Source: an uncultured Prevotellaceae bacterium | GTDB lineage: Bacteria > Bacteroidota > Bacteroidia > Bacteroidales > Bacteroidaceae | Assembly: GCA_900314715.1 (NCBI GenBank) | Contig: OMWI01000026.1 | Span: 1 to 44,124 of the forward strand | Length of the DNA stretch: 44,124 bases | Direction: 5' to 3' | Part shown: in pieces, positions 7,195 to 16,681 of the stretch | How the letters are laid out: the number at the start of each line of letters is the position of its first letter | Position numbering within the stretch: the first letter of the stretch is position 1 | Position numbers and translations under genes: made by a program | The notes under the pieces: generated by a model | Told to the model about the DNA's origin: nothing | Seen by the model: the letters and a program-made list of their open reading frames with translations, nothing else | Databases searched by the model: none

Positions 7195-8908
7195 CCGTCA
7201 ACTTAAACGCGTTTCGAATAGACTTGTTGTGAAAGGTATTGTCTAACGAAGCCACTTTTTCATTTTTCTTAGTCGTAATCGTCTCCTCGGGTTTTGTCGG
7301 GAACGATGCATTGTTCTTGAAAACCCTCAGAGCCTCATCCAATACATGGTCAAACTGATTCACGTATTTGTTCCATGATTGTTCGTCGAGCATGTTATAG
7401 ATGATTCTGCTATTGATATAATGCTCTAACAAGTCGTGCGACTTTTGAATCATCAGGTTGCGTCGTTTCAATCCATGCTTGTCGGCATAAACGGCAAACT
7501 TCTCAACGGTGTCTTGACGACGGAGATAATCGGAGAGCGACTTCATATTGTCATAATTATTCAACTTCTGACGATTGTCGTCGGTATAGGTAAACGCGAA
7601 TTGCAAAATCAATCCACTCATGCTGGCTTGCTTGAAATAAGAAGTCATGTTGACGGTATCTTCAGGAACGAAGATGTCGGGCGTAATACCTCCACCACCA
7701 AATACTTCCCTTCCGATACTGGTATGATAGGTGGGACCCGTATGCTTGATACTATCTTGGGAGAAGAATTCACCATGTTCGTATCGTGCAATCAAATCTT
7801 GTTCATAACCAGCTACATCGCCTTCGGTATAGGGTTTTTGAATGCATCTTCCAGAAGGAGTGTAATAACGCGCGATGGTCAGGCGAATCAACGAACCATC
7901 CGTGAATCCGATTTGTTGTTGTACTAATCCTTTTCCGAACGAACGACGACCGATAATCGTTGCCCTGTCGTTGTCTTGCATGGCACCGGCAAAGATTTCA
8001 GCCGCAGAAGCCGAACCCTCATTAATCAATACGATGAGCGGAATCTTTTGATAACTACCATGACCGTCACTTCTATAGTCTTGACGAGGAGATTTCCTTC
8101 CCTCGGTATAAACAATCAACTTGTTCTTAGGTAGGAATTCGTTTGCCATTTGCACGGCAGATTGCAAGTATCCGCCCGTGTTGTCTCTTAAGTCGATGAT
8201 AAGGTTCTTGAAACTCTCTTGTGAAAGTTCGGCAAGAGATATAAGCAATTCGGGATAGGTTGTCTCACCGAAATTCTTGATGCGAATATACCCCGTCTTA
8301 TCGTCAATCATATAGGTAGACGCAATGCTCTTTTGCGGAATCTCGCCACGAGTGACGGTAAATTGCTGCACGTCTTTTTGTCCGTATCTAATCACGCCAA
8401 TCTTCACCTTCGTATCTTTAGGACCTTTCAGGCGATGTTGCGCTTCTTGGTTGGTAACCACTTTTCCCACGAATGGTTGGTCGTCAACGGTAACAATCTT
8501 ATCGCCAGCCAACAATCCCGCTCTTTCCGCAGGTCCGTTCTTGATGACGTTTTGAATATGGATGGTATCTTCGCGAATGGTAAACTCAATACCCACACCA
8601 GAGAAAGAACCTTTCAAGTCGTCGTTGATGGCTTCCACATCCTTTGCGCTGACATACACGGAATGAGGGTCGAGTTCTGACAATATCTGTGGAATTGCCT
8701 TTTCAACCAAAGAATCGATGTTGACATTGTCCACATATTGGTCGTCGATGATATGTAACAAATTATTCAAGCGATTGCTACCTGAATTAATGATGTTCAA
8801 TCGGTTTCCTGAAAAGTGGTTCGCATAGAACGTGCCAATCAAGATACCAATGACGACACAGAGTGCCAACACAATTGGCATAAATCTATTTGTCTTATTC
8901 TGGCTCAT
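7181..8908 (-). CDS. S41 family C-terminal processing protease
   Basis: The 575-residue product has an N-terminal signal anchor at about 9-28 and a PDZ domain at about 98-180 (GSFSGVGIEF, GPAERAGLLAGDKIVTVDDQPF). The S41 protease core follows, with DLRDNTGGYL at 239-248, the serine motif NEGSASAAEIFAGA at 296-309 and the catalytic lysine K326 in SFGKGLVQ. A helical C-terminal extension follows. Such CtpA/Prc-like enzymes trim or degrade periplasmic proteins from their C-termini. The start overlaps the dCMP deaminase stop by 14 bp, placing it last in a run with that gene and the M3 peptidase. Its 3' end overlaps the DUF721 gene by 14 bp. Confidence 0.93.
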   Translation of the reverse strand: MSQNKTNRFMPIVLALCVVIGILIGTFYANHFSGNRLNIINSGSNRLNNLLHIIDDQYVDNVNIDSLVEKAIPQILSELDPHSVYVSAKDVEAINDDLKGSFSGVGIEFTIREDTIHIQNVIKNGPAERAGLLAGDKIVTVDDQPFVGKVVTNQEAQHRLKGPKDTKVKIGVIRYGQKDVQQFTVTRGEIPQKSIASTYMIDDKTGYIRIKNFGETTYPELLISLAELSQESFKNLIIDLRDNTGGYLQSAVQMANEFLPKNKLIVYTEGRKSPRQDYRSDGHGSYQKIPLIVLINEGSASAAEIFAGAMQDNDRATIIGRRSFGKGLVQQQIGFTDGSLIRLTIARYYTPSGRCIQKPYTEGDVAGYEQDLIARYEHGEFFSQDSIKHTGPTYHTSIGREVFGGGGITPDIFVPEDTVNMTSYFKQASMSGLILQFAFTYTDDNRQKLNNYDNMKSLSDYLRRQDTVEKFAVYADKHGLKRRNLMIQKSHDLLEHYINSRIIYNMLDEQSWNKYVNQFDHVLDEALRVFKNNASFPTKPEETITTKKNEKVASLDNTFHNKSIRNAFKLTANRA

Positions 8909-9332
8909 TCAAATTCGGGTTTAAATATTGTACTTCTATATTTGCTCTTTTCAATAGTTCTATTCCATCTTCCAAACGATATTTCTCGCCATAGACAACT
9001 CGCTTGATACCTGCTTGGATAATCAGTTTGGCGCATTCAATACAAGGTGAAGCCGTGACGTAAAGCGTAGAACCATCGCTATTGTTGTTGCTTCTTGCCA
9101 ACTTGGTAATGGCATTGGCTTCCGCATGAAGAACGTAAGGCTTGGTAACGTTGTTTTCGTCTTCGCATACGTTCTCGAAACCGCTCGGAGTACCGTTGTA
9201 ACCGTCGCTGATAATCATCTTGTCCTTCACGACGAGCGCTCCCACTTGTCTACGTTGACAATAGCTGTTCTCTGCCCATATTCTTGCCATGCGCAAATAT
9301 CTCAAATCGAGTTTCCTTTGTTTGTCGCTCAT
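8895..9332 (-). CDS. dCMP deaminase family protein
   Basis: The 145-residue zinc-dependent deaminase has HAEANAI at 69-75 (zinc ligand His69, catalytic Glu71) and PCIEC at 96-100 (zinc ligands Cys97 and Cys100). GYNGTPSGFENVCED matches dCMP deaminases of the ComEB type, which convert dCMP to dUMP for dTMP synthesis. Length is typical. It is 8 bp downstream of the M3 peptidase gene and overlaps the S41 protease gene by 14 bp, so the three are probably cotranscribed. Confidence 0.92.
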   Translation of the reverse strand: MSDKQRKLDLRYLRMARIWAENSYCQRRQVGALVVKDKMIISDGYNGTPSGFENVCEDENNVTKPYVLHAEANAITKLARSNNNSDGSTLYVTASPCIECAKLIIQAGIKRVVYGEKYRLEDGIELLKRANIEVQYLNPNLNEPE

Positions 9333-9340
9333 GCTTTCTA

Positions 9341-11419
9341 TTATTTGTGTTTGATGCCGTTTCTTTCCAACAATGCGTCGATAGTCGGTTCTTGACCCCT
9401 GAATCGCTTGTATAGAGTCATGGGATGTTCCGTTCCACCTTTAGACAATATGTTTTCGCGGAATCTACTTGCCGTTTCCTGGTTGAAAATACCCTCTTTC
9501 TTAAACACGCTGAAGGCATCTGCATCTAATACCTCTGCCCATTTGTAACTATAATAACCAGCAGCATATCCTCCAGACATGATGTGCGAGAATTGCACGG
9601 TCATACAGGTGTTAGGCAATTGCTTTCGTATTTGTGCCCTTTCCCATGCTTTTTTCTCGAATGGGATGATGTCTTCCTTGAATTCTTCCTTTTGCGTGTA
9701 ATAAGCCATATCCAACAAACCGAAACTGATTTGTCTAAGGCATGAATAGGCTGCCATGAAATTCCTGCTATGGATAATACGCTCAATCAATTCGTCTGGT
9801 AGCGGTTCACCTGTTTGGTAATGGAAGGCGAAAGTACGTAGGAATTCCTTTTCAATGGCGAAGTTTTCCATGAATTGAGAAGGCAATTCAACGAAGTCCC
9901 ACCATACATTGGTTCCGCTCAAGCTCTCGAATCGGGTGTTGGCAAACATACCATGAAGCGAATGACCGAACTCATGCAAGAAGGTCTCTACTTCTCCCAA
10001 CGTCAATAATGCGGGCTTTTCCTCCGTAGGTTTGGTTAAGTTCATCACTACGCTCACATGCGGACGATTGTTCACGCCCTTTTCGTCTATCCACTGACCT
10101 TGATATTCGGTCATCCAAGCACCGCCTTGCTTGCTCTTGCGAGGATGGAAGTCGGCATAGAACACGGCTAAGTAACTACCGTCTTTGTCGAACACCTCGT
10201 AAGCCTTCACGTCGGGATGGTAAACGGCAATATCCTTGTTTTCCTTGAACGTGATTCCATACAATCTATTCGCCAATCCGAACACGCCGTCTATCACTTT
10301 GTCGAGTTGGAAATAAGGTCTTAGCATTTCCGAATCGAGATTGTATTTCTTCATCTGGAGCTTATGGGAATAATAACCGAAATCCCAAGGCATCATTTCT
10401 TGGTCGCCTAAGTCTTCCTTGGCTATTTCCTCCACTTCCTTCACTTCCTCGATAGCGGTAGGCGTGTAAGCTTCCAAAAGATTGTTGAAGAGTTGGTAAA
10501 CATGTTCAACATCCGAAGCCATCCTGTGTTTGAGTACATAGTCGGCAAAACAATCATAACCGAGCAATTGCGCTACTTCTCTTCTCAAGTTGACGAGCCT
10601 TTGGCAAATCTGCACATTGTTCTCATTGTTGTCGTGAGTACAAACGGTATTGCGAGCCATGAACATTTTTTCTCTCAAATCCCTTTGTGAAGAGTATGTC
10701 ATGAATGGAGAGTAGGAGGGACCATCTAATGAAAACACCCATCCTTCCACACCATCTTCTTTTGCGGTCATGGCAGCGGCTTGACGAGCGGTTTCGGGTA
10801 ATCCGTCCAATTGCTTCTCGTCGGTGATATGTAGTTTGAAAGCCTTATTTTCCTTCAAGAGGTTTTGTGAAAATTGCAAGGAGAGCAAACTGGCTTCCTC
10901 GGTGAGTTGACGTAGTTTCTCTTTTCCTTCCTTGTCAAGCAAGGCACCGCTTCTCACGAATCCGTCATATTGCTTATCGAGCAACATCTGTTCTTCGGGA
11001 GTCAGTTCACGATGGTGTTCATATACGTATTTGACGCGTTTGAACAAGTCTTCGTTGAGCATGATGTCGTTGGCATGTTGGGTGAGGATGGGACTCATCT
11101 TCTGTGCCAATTCGTCCATCTCGTCATTCGTGTTTGCACTCAACATGTTGAAGAACACGGTAGACACACGCTCTAACAATTCATAATACTCATCGCCCTT
11201 CTCACGATCCACCCTGATAATGGTGTTTTCAAACGTGGGTTCTTCGGGGTCGTTAATGATTTTTGCCGTTATCTCGTTGTCTCTGTTGATACCTTCCATG
11301 AAGGCTTCTTCATAGTCTTCTAACTTGATTTGGTTGAAAGGTATGGTATTGTGCGGTGTGTTATAAGGTATAAAAAAAGGGTTGATGCGTTCTGTTTTCT
11401 CTTGACAATTTTCACTCAT
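9341..11419 (-). CDS. M3 family zinc metallopeptidase (Dcp/oligopeptidase A-like)
   Basis: About 692 residues from the ATG at 11419 (a TTG six codons upstream is possible but less likely). The thermolysin-like zinc site HEFGH is at 482-486 and is followed by SLHGM, the M3 hallmark. Other family landmarks include NPFFIPYNTPHNTIPFNQI at the N-terminus, ADFHPRKSKQGGAW, and the C-terminal YSYKWAEVLDADAFSVFKK. These enzymes degrade short peptides in cytoplasm or periplasm. No signal peptide is visible, so a cytoplasmic site is likely. It heads a run with the dCMP deaminase and S41 protease genes. Confidence 0.93.
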   Translation of the reverse strand: MSENCQEKTERINPFFIPYNTPHNTIPFNQIKLEDYEEAFMEGINRDNEITAKIINDPEEPTFENTIIRVDREKGDEYYELLERVSTVFFNMLSANTNDEMDELAQKMSPILTQHANDIMLNEDLFKRVKYVYEHHRELTPEEQMLLDKQYDGFVRSGALLDKEGKEKLRQLTEEASLLSLQFSQNLLKENKAFKLHITDEKQLDGLPETARQAAAMTAKEDGVEGWVFSLDGPSYSPFMTYSSQRDLREKMFMARNTVCTHDNNENNVQICQRLVNLRREVAQLLGYDCFADYVLKHRMASDVEHVYQLFNNLLEAYTPTAIEEVKEVEEIAKEDLGDQEMMPWDFGYYSHKLQMKKYNLDSEMLRPYFQLDKVIDGVFGLANRLYGITFKENKDIAVYHPDVKAYEVFDKDGSYLAVFYADFHPRKSKQGGAWMTEYQGQWIDEKGVNNRPHVSVVMNLTKPTEEKPALLTLGEVETFLHEFGHSLHGMFANTRFESLSGTNVWWDFVELPSQFMENFAIEKEFLRTFAFHYQTGEPLPDELIERIIHSRNFMAAYSCLRQISFGLLDMAYYTQKEEFKEDIIPFEKKAWERAQIRKQLPNTCMTVQFSHIMSGGYAAGYYSYKWAEVLDADAFSVFKKEGIFNQETASRFRENILSKGGTEHPMTLYKRFRGQEPTIDALLERNGIKHK

Positions 11420-11504
11420 ACTAACTATATGTTTCAATGATAATATGCAAAAATAACAAATAAAATCAGATAAGAGCCATTATCTTCTCTATTTTTAACG
11501 AATC

Positions 11505-12179
11505 TTACATAATTAATTGTTCAAAAGCGGGAATCTCGATTAATCCACGGTGCAAAATCAACAATTTCTCTCGTTCCATCTTGTTCAATGCCTTTGATAT
11601 GTCCAACCTACTATCATTCATTTCGTGGGCAAGTCTTTCCATCTTTATCTTGAGTGTCTTGCGCCCTACGGGACGAATGCAATGCATCTCGATGAAACGT
11701 GAAATGCGCTTATCCAATTCCTTGGGTTGTATGTGCCAGGGATTGCGTTGTTGTTTCTGACTTTGTGTAGAGAGGATGTTGAGGAAATTGATTCTGAATA
11801 TCTCTGATTCCTCGGATAATTTCACTACCTCTCCCTTGTCAATCGCCAAGATGCCGCATTCCGTCTTGGTGGTAAAGGTGCGTGAATAGCGTTGCGATAA
11901 TCCGAAGATGTGTTCTGGTTGTAGGATATTGGGAGCGGAAATTTCTTCTGTTAACAAATACCCATGATCATCGGCTTCGGTTATGACAAATAGTTCTCCG
12001 TCTATCAAGAATCGCAAGGATGTGCATACATCTCCGTCTTTCACCACGGCCTTTCCTTCGGCTATCTTGTGAAAACCAAACTTTCTTTGTCCCACGATGG
12101 TAGCCAAATCGTTCTTGCTCATTCCTTGAAACAAGGGTAGTTCAAGAAGTTTGTCGAATATGGTGTACTTGTTACTCAA
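11505..12179 (-). CDS. Crp/Fnr family transcriptional regulator
   Basis: The 224-residue protein has an N-terminal cyclic-nucleotide-binding-like domain at about 10-125 (FDKLLELPLFQGMSKNDLATI, KAVVKDGDVCTSLRFLIDGELFV) and a C-terminal winged helix at about 155-215 (RISRFIEMHCIRPVGRKTLKIKMERLAHEMNDSRLDISKALNKME). The only start that keeps the PLFQG region is TTG at 12179, directly preceded by an in-frame stop and about eight bases after AAAGG. It overlaps the apbE end by 8 bp. The canonical cAMP-binding residues are not obvious and I see no Fnr-type Cys cluster, so the ligand is unknown. Confidence 0.88.
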   Translation of the reverse strand: MSNKYTIFDKLLELPLFQGMSKNDLATIVGQRKFGFHKIAEGKAVVKDGDVCTSLRFLIDGELFVITEADDHGYLLTEEISAPNILQPEHIFGLSQRYSRTFTTKTECGILAIDKGEVVKLSEESEIFRINFLNILSTQSQKQQRNPWHIQPKELDKRISRFIEMHCIRPVGRKTLKIKMERLAHEMNDSRLDISKALNKMEREKLLILHRGLIEIPAFEQLIM

Positions 12180-13188
12180 TCACTTTACCTTTCATGGATG
12201 GTGAATACCACACGGCATTATGTCCTTTCTGGTCGGAATAAATGAAATATGCCATGAGCTCAGGATGCTGTTCGAGGATTTTCATCGCTCCGTCGAGACC
12301 TAACACCATAAAAGAGGTGGCGTATGCGTCTGCCGTGGCGCAATCAGAAGCCAATACCGTGGCTGATAGGATGTTGTGTTGCACGGGATAACCAGTCTTA
12401 GGGTCGATGGTATGAGCGTATTTCTTTCCGTTTTTATAATAGAAATTACGATAGTTGCCACTGGTAGCCATAGCCATGTCGGTGATATTGAGGATGGTTT
12501 GCAACTCTTGGTTGGTGCTCAAACTATCATCGGTAGGTTTGGTAACGCCAATCTTCCACGGTATTCTTTTTTCGCTGATGCCGCTCGTTACCACCTCGCC
12601 TCCAATCTCTATCATGAAGTTCTTGATGTCTTTGTTCCTAAACAATCGTGCAACGATGTCGCATCCATATCCTTTGGCAATCGCACTACAATCGAGTGTC
12701 GTTCGCGGGTCTTGCTTTACTATCTTATTGTTTTTCAAGCTAATCTTGTCAAATCCCACGATTTCCTTGATGCTGTCAATCACTTCCTTGGTGGGTGATG
12801 TGCCGCTCTTGAATCCGAATCCCCAAGCGTTTACCATTGGAGCTACAGTAATGTCGAATGCGCCGTGTGTTTCGGTGGATATTTGCTTAGCCAACTCAAA
12901 AACCTCCATAAACATCTTGTCGGGCTTAACGGATTCGTTGTTGTTGATTTTCGTGATGATGGATTTCTCGTTGAAGGGCGATAGCGACGCGTCTACTTGA
13001 TTCAAGGCGACAAGTATCTCTTTGCCCAAATCCTTGTCGTGTTGATAGGTGATGTTGTATGTCGTTCCAAAGATGAAACCTTTGTTGTTCTGGTACGGCA
13101 TGTTGTGTTGTTGGCGAATAATCAATACCGTACCAACAATCAGTAATATCAAGAAAGGCAATTGCCATGTTAGGGATTTCTTTTTCAT
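12172..13188 (-). CDS. apbE: FAD:protein FMN transferase (ApbE)
   Basis: The 338-residue product transfers FMN from FAD to a Thr of flavoproteins such as NqrB, NqrC and RnfG. An N-terminal signal anchor at about 7-25 places it in the periplasm or outer face. ApbE motifs are present: FGTTYNITYQH, the D/S region FNEKSIITKINNN, DITVAPMVNAWGFG, LDCSAIAKGYGCD, GGEVVTSG, MATSGNYRNFYYKNGKKYAHTIDPKTGYPVQHN, and SATVLASDCATADAYATSFMVLG. The Crp/Fnr gene overlaps its 3' end by 8 bp, and DUF6048 lies 22 bp upstream. Confidence 0.94.
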   Translation of the reverse strand: MKKKSLTWQLPFLILLIVGTVLIIRQQHNMPYQNNKGFIFGTTYNITYQHDKDLGKEILVALNQVDASLSPFNEKSIITKINNNESVKPDKMFMEVFELAKQISTETHGAFDITVAPMVNAWGFGFKSGTSPTKEVIDSIKEIVGFDKISLKNNKIVKQDPRTTLDCSAIAKGYGCDIVARLFRNKDIKNFMIEIGGEVVTSGISEKRIPWKIGVTKPTDDSLSTNQELQTILNITDMAMATSGNYRNFYYKNGKKYAHTIDPKTGYPVQHNILSATVLASDCATADAYATSFMVLGLDGAMKILEQHPELMAYFIYSDQKGHNAVWYSPSMKGKVIE

Positions 13189-13210
13189 GTTCGGTTAGTT
13201 GGTTATGTGT

Positions 13211-13903
13211 TTATAGTTCGATGGTGATGTTAAACGTTCCGCCCAGTCGCATGTTTCCTTGCTTGCCATAGCCAGGCACATACCATGTGTTTCCTGCATC
13301 CCCGTCGTTGTGGAATAGTCTTCGCTTGTATCTCGCGCTCCATCCCAAACGGAAACACTTCCAGACCTTTGCGTCAACGCCAACGACAAATTCCAACCAA
13401 TGGTAATTGGCTTTCACGTCGTGCATCTGAAACTCTACGTAGTCGCCCCATACGGGGTCTTTGAGGTCAGGACTGAACACGTCGAACTTATACGACGTGA
13501 ATGCATATCTTAATCCTCCGTACAAACGATGTATGTCGTGCTTGTTTTTCATGATGTTGAAGTCGCAACCAATCCTTCCGTATGGCGCACCTGTCTTATA
13601 GGTCAACTTCGTGATTTCATCGTAAGCGTTTGCCTTTCCCCATCCCAATTCTATGATGGGAAAATACTTGTCCTTGAGATTCACACGTAGTGCCCCTTCG
13701 TATTGCCCGTAATTGCCGAATGCCATTTGCGCCAGTCCTACGGCATCTAACGAAACCGAAAACCCACGGAAAAACGGGATGGTATCTACCTCTTCGGTAA
13801 ATATCTTCTTTTTCGTCTGTGCCTGTAAGCCAATGCTACAAATGAGCATCAAGCTAATACACATTATCCTTGAAATAGATATAGAAATGGGCTTTCGATG
13901 CAT
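13211..13903 (-). CDS. DUF6048-like outer-membrane beta-barrel protein
   Basis: The 230-residue product has a signal peptide ending in LQAQ at about residue 29. Alternating beta segments rich in Gly and aromatic residues follow (YEGALRVNLKDKYFPIIELGWGKANAY, YGRIGCDFNIM, HRLYGGLRYAFTSYKFDVF, FRLGWSARYKRRLF) and it ends MRLGGTFNITIEL, typical of a small outer-membrane barrel. I recognise it as DUF6048-like, function unknown. The start at 13903 lies 50 bp inside the DUF6452 gene. An internal ATG at 13864 would shorten the signal peptide but is less convincing. Confidence 0.72.
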   Translation of the reverse strand: MHRKPISISISRIMCISLMLICSIGLQAQTKKKIFTEEVDTIPFFRGFSVSLDAVGLAQMAFGNYGQYEGALRVNLKDKYFPIIELGWGKANAYDEITKLTYKTGAPYGRIGCDFNIMKNKHDIHRLYGGLRYAFTSYKFDVFSPDLKDPVWGDYVEFQMHDVKANYHWLEFVVGVDAKVWKCFRLGWSARYKRRLFHNDGDAGNTWYVPGYGKQGNMRLGGTFNITIEL

Positions 13904-14429
13904 CGTACGTTACATTTGCATTGTTGATTACTATAGAGTCTATCCGATGGTGGGTATGCTCAACGCCTGTGATGGTATGGAAGAAGGAGGGATTGCAATC
14001 TACCGACTCGAAATGGTTGTAGTCGAGTTTCTTGATCTTGACGGTGTCTAACGTCTTGCCAAGCTTGCTTTTTACTTCAAAGAAAAAGATGTCTTCCGCT
14101 CCATGATAACTGATGGGCAGGCTGAAACTATCCACGTCTACGTCGCCGTTGATGACAACGGAGTCTATGCCTGTTATGCGTGGCGTGGATATGCTTAGGG
14201 TGTCTTGAAGTAGCGTGACACTTCCTTCCAACTTATAAGCGGTATAGACGCGATGTTTTAGCGGACAGTCGATAGACGAACACGAACTGGGAAGAATGAA
14301 TGTTAAAACGAAGACGAAGGCAAATGCACAGAAAGAGAGTGGACGAGACCATCTGTTCGTCTTTCCCTTTCCTTTCCGTGTCTTGTCAACGATGTGAGGG
14401 TTGTTCATCTTCTTGTTCTTTGTCGTCAT
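13854..14429 (-). CDS. DUF6452-like lipoprotein
   Basis: The 191-residue product has a long basic N-terminus and then a hydrophobic segment ending LPSSCSSIDCPL, a plausible lipoprotein signal with a Cys-rich junction at about residues 50-56. The body has the beta-strand pattern of DUF6452 (YKLEGSVTLLQDTLSI, FFFEVKSKLGKTLDTVKIKKLDYNHFESVDCNPSFFHTI). Function is unknown. DUF6452 and DUF6048 are frequent neighbours in Bacteroidales, and here they overlap by 50 bp. The start shares a base with the glycosyltransferase stop. Four genes from DUF4199 to DUF6048 therefore form a tight run. Confidence 0.75.
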   Translation of the reverse strand: MTTKNKKMNNPHIVDKTRKGKGKTNRWSRPLSFCAFAFVFVLTFILPSSCSSIDCPLKHRVYTAYKLEGSVTLLQDTLSISTPRITGIDSVVINGDVDVDSFSLPISYHGAEDIFFFEVKSKLGKTLDTVKIKKLDYNHFESVDCNPSFFHTITGVEHTHHRIDSIVINNANVTYDASKAHFYIYFKDNVY

Positions 14430-15382
14430 TAAATAGTCTTTTCTATCTGATAGTCATTTCTGTTGCTCGATGAACGACTGATGAGGTCGCCCAAGAATCC
14501 TGCCAAGAACAATTGCGTTCCAATCAACATGGTGGTCAATGCGATATAGAACCAAGGAGAACTGGTTATCAAGCGTTGGGGAATGCCGTTGGCAAGGCAA
14601 TACAATTTGCCTGCGCCAATGATAACGACCGCCAAGAAGCCAATGAGAAACATGATGGAACCCAAGAAACCGAATACGTGCATAGGCTTTTTGCCAAACG
14701 TACTCAAGAACCACAACGTCAGCAAGTCTAAATAACCATTGACGAAACGATTCAATCCCATAAACTTGGAAGAACCATACTTTCGTGCCTGGTGATGAAC
14801 CACCTTTTCGCCAATCTTGTCAAATCCCGCGTTCTTGGCTAAATAGGGGATGTAACGGTGCATCTCGCCATATACCTCGATGTTCTTCACCACGTCCTTG
14901 CGATAAGCCTTCAATCCACAATTGAAGTCGTGAAGGTTCTTGATGCCGCTCACCCTACGGGCGGTCGCATTGAATAGTTTCGTGGGAAGGGTTTTCGAGA
15001 TGGGGTCGTATCGCTTTTGCTTATAGCCCGAAACCAAGTCGAATCCGTCTTGCGTAATCATGCGGTACAATTCGGGAATCTCGTCGGGAGAGTCTTGAAG
15101 GTCTGCGTCCATCGTAATGACTACGTCGCCTTGAGCCTCCTTGAATCCGCAATACAAGGCGGGACTCTTTCCGTAGTTCCTGCGAAACTTGATGCCTTTC
15201 ACGCTTGGCGATTGCTTTTTCAAGTCTTCTATGATACTCCATGAGCGGTCGGTAGAACCGTCGTCGATGAAAATTACCTCAAATGAAAACTGATTCTCTT
15301 CCATCACACGGGCAATCCATGCATACAATTCGGGAATCGATTCATCCTCGTTGAAAAGGGGTACTACAATTGAAATATCCAT
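14429..15382 (-). CDS. Polyprenyl-phosphate glycosyltransferase (GT2, DPM1-like)
   Basis: The 317-residue product has an N-terminal GT-A domain with VVPLFNEDESIPEL at 6-19, FIDDGSTDRS at 38-47 and the metal-binding MDADLQDSPDEIPEL at 91-105. Two C-terminal membrane helices at about 235-260 and 275-300 follow. This is the layout of dolichyl/undecaprenyl-phosphate mannose or glucose synthases (DPM1, GtrB, ArnC-like), which charge a lipid carrier on the cytoplasmic face for later transfer across the membrane. Which sugar is used cannot be read from sequence. It lies 15 bp downstream of DUF4199. Confidence 0.9.
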   Translation of the reverse strand: MDISIVVPLFNEDESIPELYAWIARVMEENQFSFEVIFIDDGSTDRSWSIIEDLKKQSPSVKGIKFRRNYGKSPALYCGFKEAQGDVVITMDADLQDSPDEIPELYRMITQDGFDLVSGYKQKRYDPISKTLPTKLFNATARRVSGIKNLHDFNCGLKAYRKDVVKNIEVYGEMHRYIPYLAKNAGFDKIGEKVVHHQARKYGSSKFMGLNRFVNGYLDLLTLWFLSTFGKKPMHVFGFLGSIMFLIGFLAVVIIGAGKLYCLANGIPQRLITSSPWFYIALTTMLIGTQLFLAGFLGDLISRSSSNRNDYQIEKTI

Positions 15383-15397
15383 ATATAGTCAAATCTT

Positions 15398-15925
15398 TTA
15401 TTTCTTTGTTTTGGCTTTCTTTACGCAAATCATTGCGATGAAGATGCTGATGATAAAACCTATCGATATGTTTTGCATCATGAACATAAACGACCATTGG
15501 ATGGGTCCTAACGTGCTCATGCTCTCCAGGGCTCCCTTGATTTCCTCGATGTTCATGCCATATTGTTGGTAGATGGGTGTCAGCGTATTCACGGCTGTTC
15601 GCATCATGTTGAGGAAGTTGCCGTGGTCGAGGAACTTGAAGTAGACATATTGTGCAAACATGAAAATAAGCGAGGCGTAGAAAAAGGTATATACGGAATA
15701 CATATATCCGCGACGGAAGGAGATAATCCCGTCTAACGCATACTCGCGAAAAGAGACCAGTCGCCATCCCACGAAAAACGGTGTCGCTATCATCAGCAGA
15801 TTGCCGATAGACGAACCAGTAGCAAAAACGATGCAAGCAAAACTGGCTATCCACAACAACGACAAGAATGCTCCATCTTGTCGCGCGAACGCCTTCACTT
15901 GCATAATATCTTCGGGTCTTACCAT
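15398..15925 (-). CDS. DUF4199 family membrane protein
   Basis: The 175-residue product has four predicted membrane helices (DGAFLSLLWIASFACIVFATG, NLLMIATPFFVGWRLV, YMYSVYTFFYASLIFMFAQYVYFKFL, IGFIISIFIAMICVKKAKTKK). The pattern, including a conserved loop before the third helix, matches DUF4199, which is of unknown function and found mostly in Bacteroidetes. It is first in the run with the lipid-linked glycosyltransferase and is preceded by a TAACTTTG promoter box. Confidence 0.82.
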   Translation of the reverse strand: MVRPEDIMQVKAFARQDGAFLSLLWIASFACIVFATGSSIGNLLMIATPFFVGWRLVSFREYALDGIISFRRGYMYSVYTFFYASLIFMFAQYVYFKFLDHGNFLNMMRTAVNTLTPIYQQYGMNIEEIKGALESMSTLGPIQWSFMFMMQNISIGFIISIFIAMICVKKAKTKK

Positions 15926-15942
15926 ATAGTTTTTCCTAATTA

Positions 15943-15972
15943 GGGTGCAAAGTTACGCATTTGTTTTGAAAA
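15943..15972 (-). promoter_or_regulatory. Promoter of the DUF4199-glycosyltransferase run
   Basis: The minus strand contains TAACTTTG (plus-strand positions 15948-15955), 22 bp upstream of the ATG at 15925. The surrounding 30 bp are nearly identical to the promoter of the XRE-cupin gene at 30797-30826 (28 of 30 bases). Confidence 0.6.
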
Positions 15973-16024
15973 TATCGCATGATTCCTTGCAAAATTGTTT
16001 GATAGAGCGTCTGAATATGGGTTA

Positions 16025-16681
16025 TCATTTAGGTCTTACAATACATTTTGCGAAATCGTTTATTCGATGGAAGTCAGGGACGGTTGAGGTCATCGGGCTC
16101 CATGATAGGAAATGTGGTTCGCAAAGTTTATCGCCACATTTGTAAATATTGCAATTCATGGACATACCCGATAGGCTTCCCAAGTGATGCATGAAGAAGG
16201 TGGAAATAGGGATAACCAAAACCAATTGCCAATGAAACATCCCCTTTTGCAAGGGAATCTCCTTGTGTTCAAGGGAAGACCACCTTTTCACTTGGTCAAG
16301 TATGTCTTGCGAAGCTAATTGCCTGTTCTCCCTTCCAGTACCAACACCAATCAATAAAGTACCTATGCAATTGCACTCTATGTTGTAATACATTCCATCG
16401 TTCTTGGGAGCGATAAATAACTCACAACAGGAATCTTCCCAAACGTGTCCGTTGTCTGTAAGTGCCATTGCTCGGATGCTATTCTCATCCACATCATATT
16501 GTATCATCATGTTGTTTTCGGAATAGGCAATCCTGAACTTTGCTTGAGGCTTGTATGGATAATCCACAGCCCAATTGTGGCAATCGATGGCATTCCATTC
16601 TACGCCTTCCTTGTCTAAAATACTCGGCACTTCACTTGCGTCAGACGGATGAGCAGCTATGTTCTTGATAATTAGTTCCAT
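16025..16681 (-). CDS. Carbohydrate-binding family 9-like protein
   Basis: The 218-residue product resembles the CBM9-like/DOMON-type sheet proteins of Bacteroidetes. Visible landmarks are AKFRIAYSENNMMIQYDVDENSIRA, WEDSCCELFIAPKNDGMYYNIECNCIGTLLIG (the usual VWEDS.VE.FI signature), and the C-terminal PHFLSWSPM...PDFHRINDF. There is no signal peptide, so it may be cytoplasmic, unlike secreted CBM9 modules. Ligand binding is inferred. It lies 99 bp upstream of the DUF4199 gene on the same strand and is the last left-flank gene before the AT-rich island. Confidence 0.8.
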   Translation of the reverse strand: MELIIKNIAAHPSDASEVPSILDKEGVEWNAIDCHNWAVDYPYKPQAKFRIAYSENNMMIQYDVDENSIRAMALTDNGHVWEDSCCELFIAPKNDGMYYNIECNCIGTLLIGVGTGRENRQLASQDILDQVKRWSSLEHKEIPLQKGMFHWQLVLVIPISTFFMHHLGSLSGMSMNCNIYKCGDKLCEPHFLSWSPMTSTVPDFHRINDFAKCIVRPK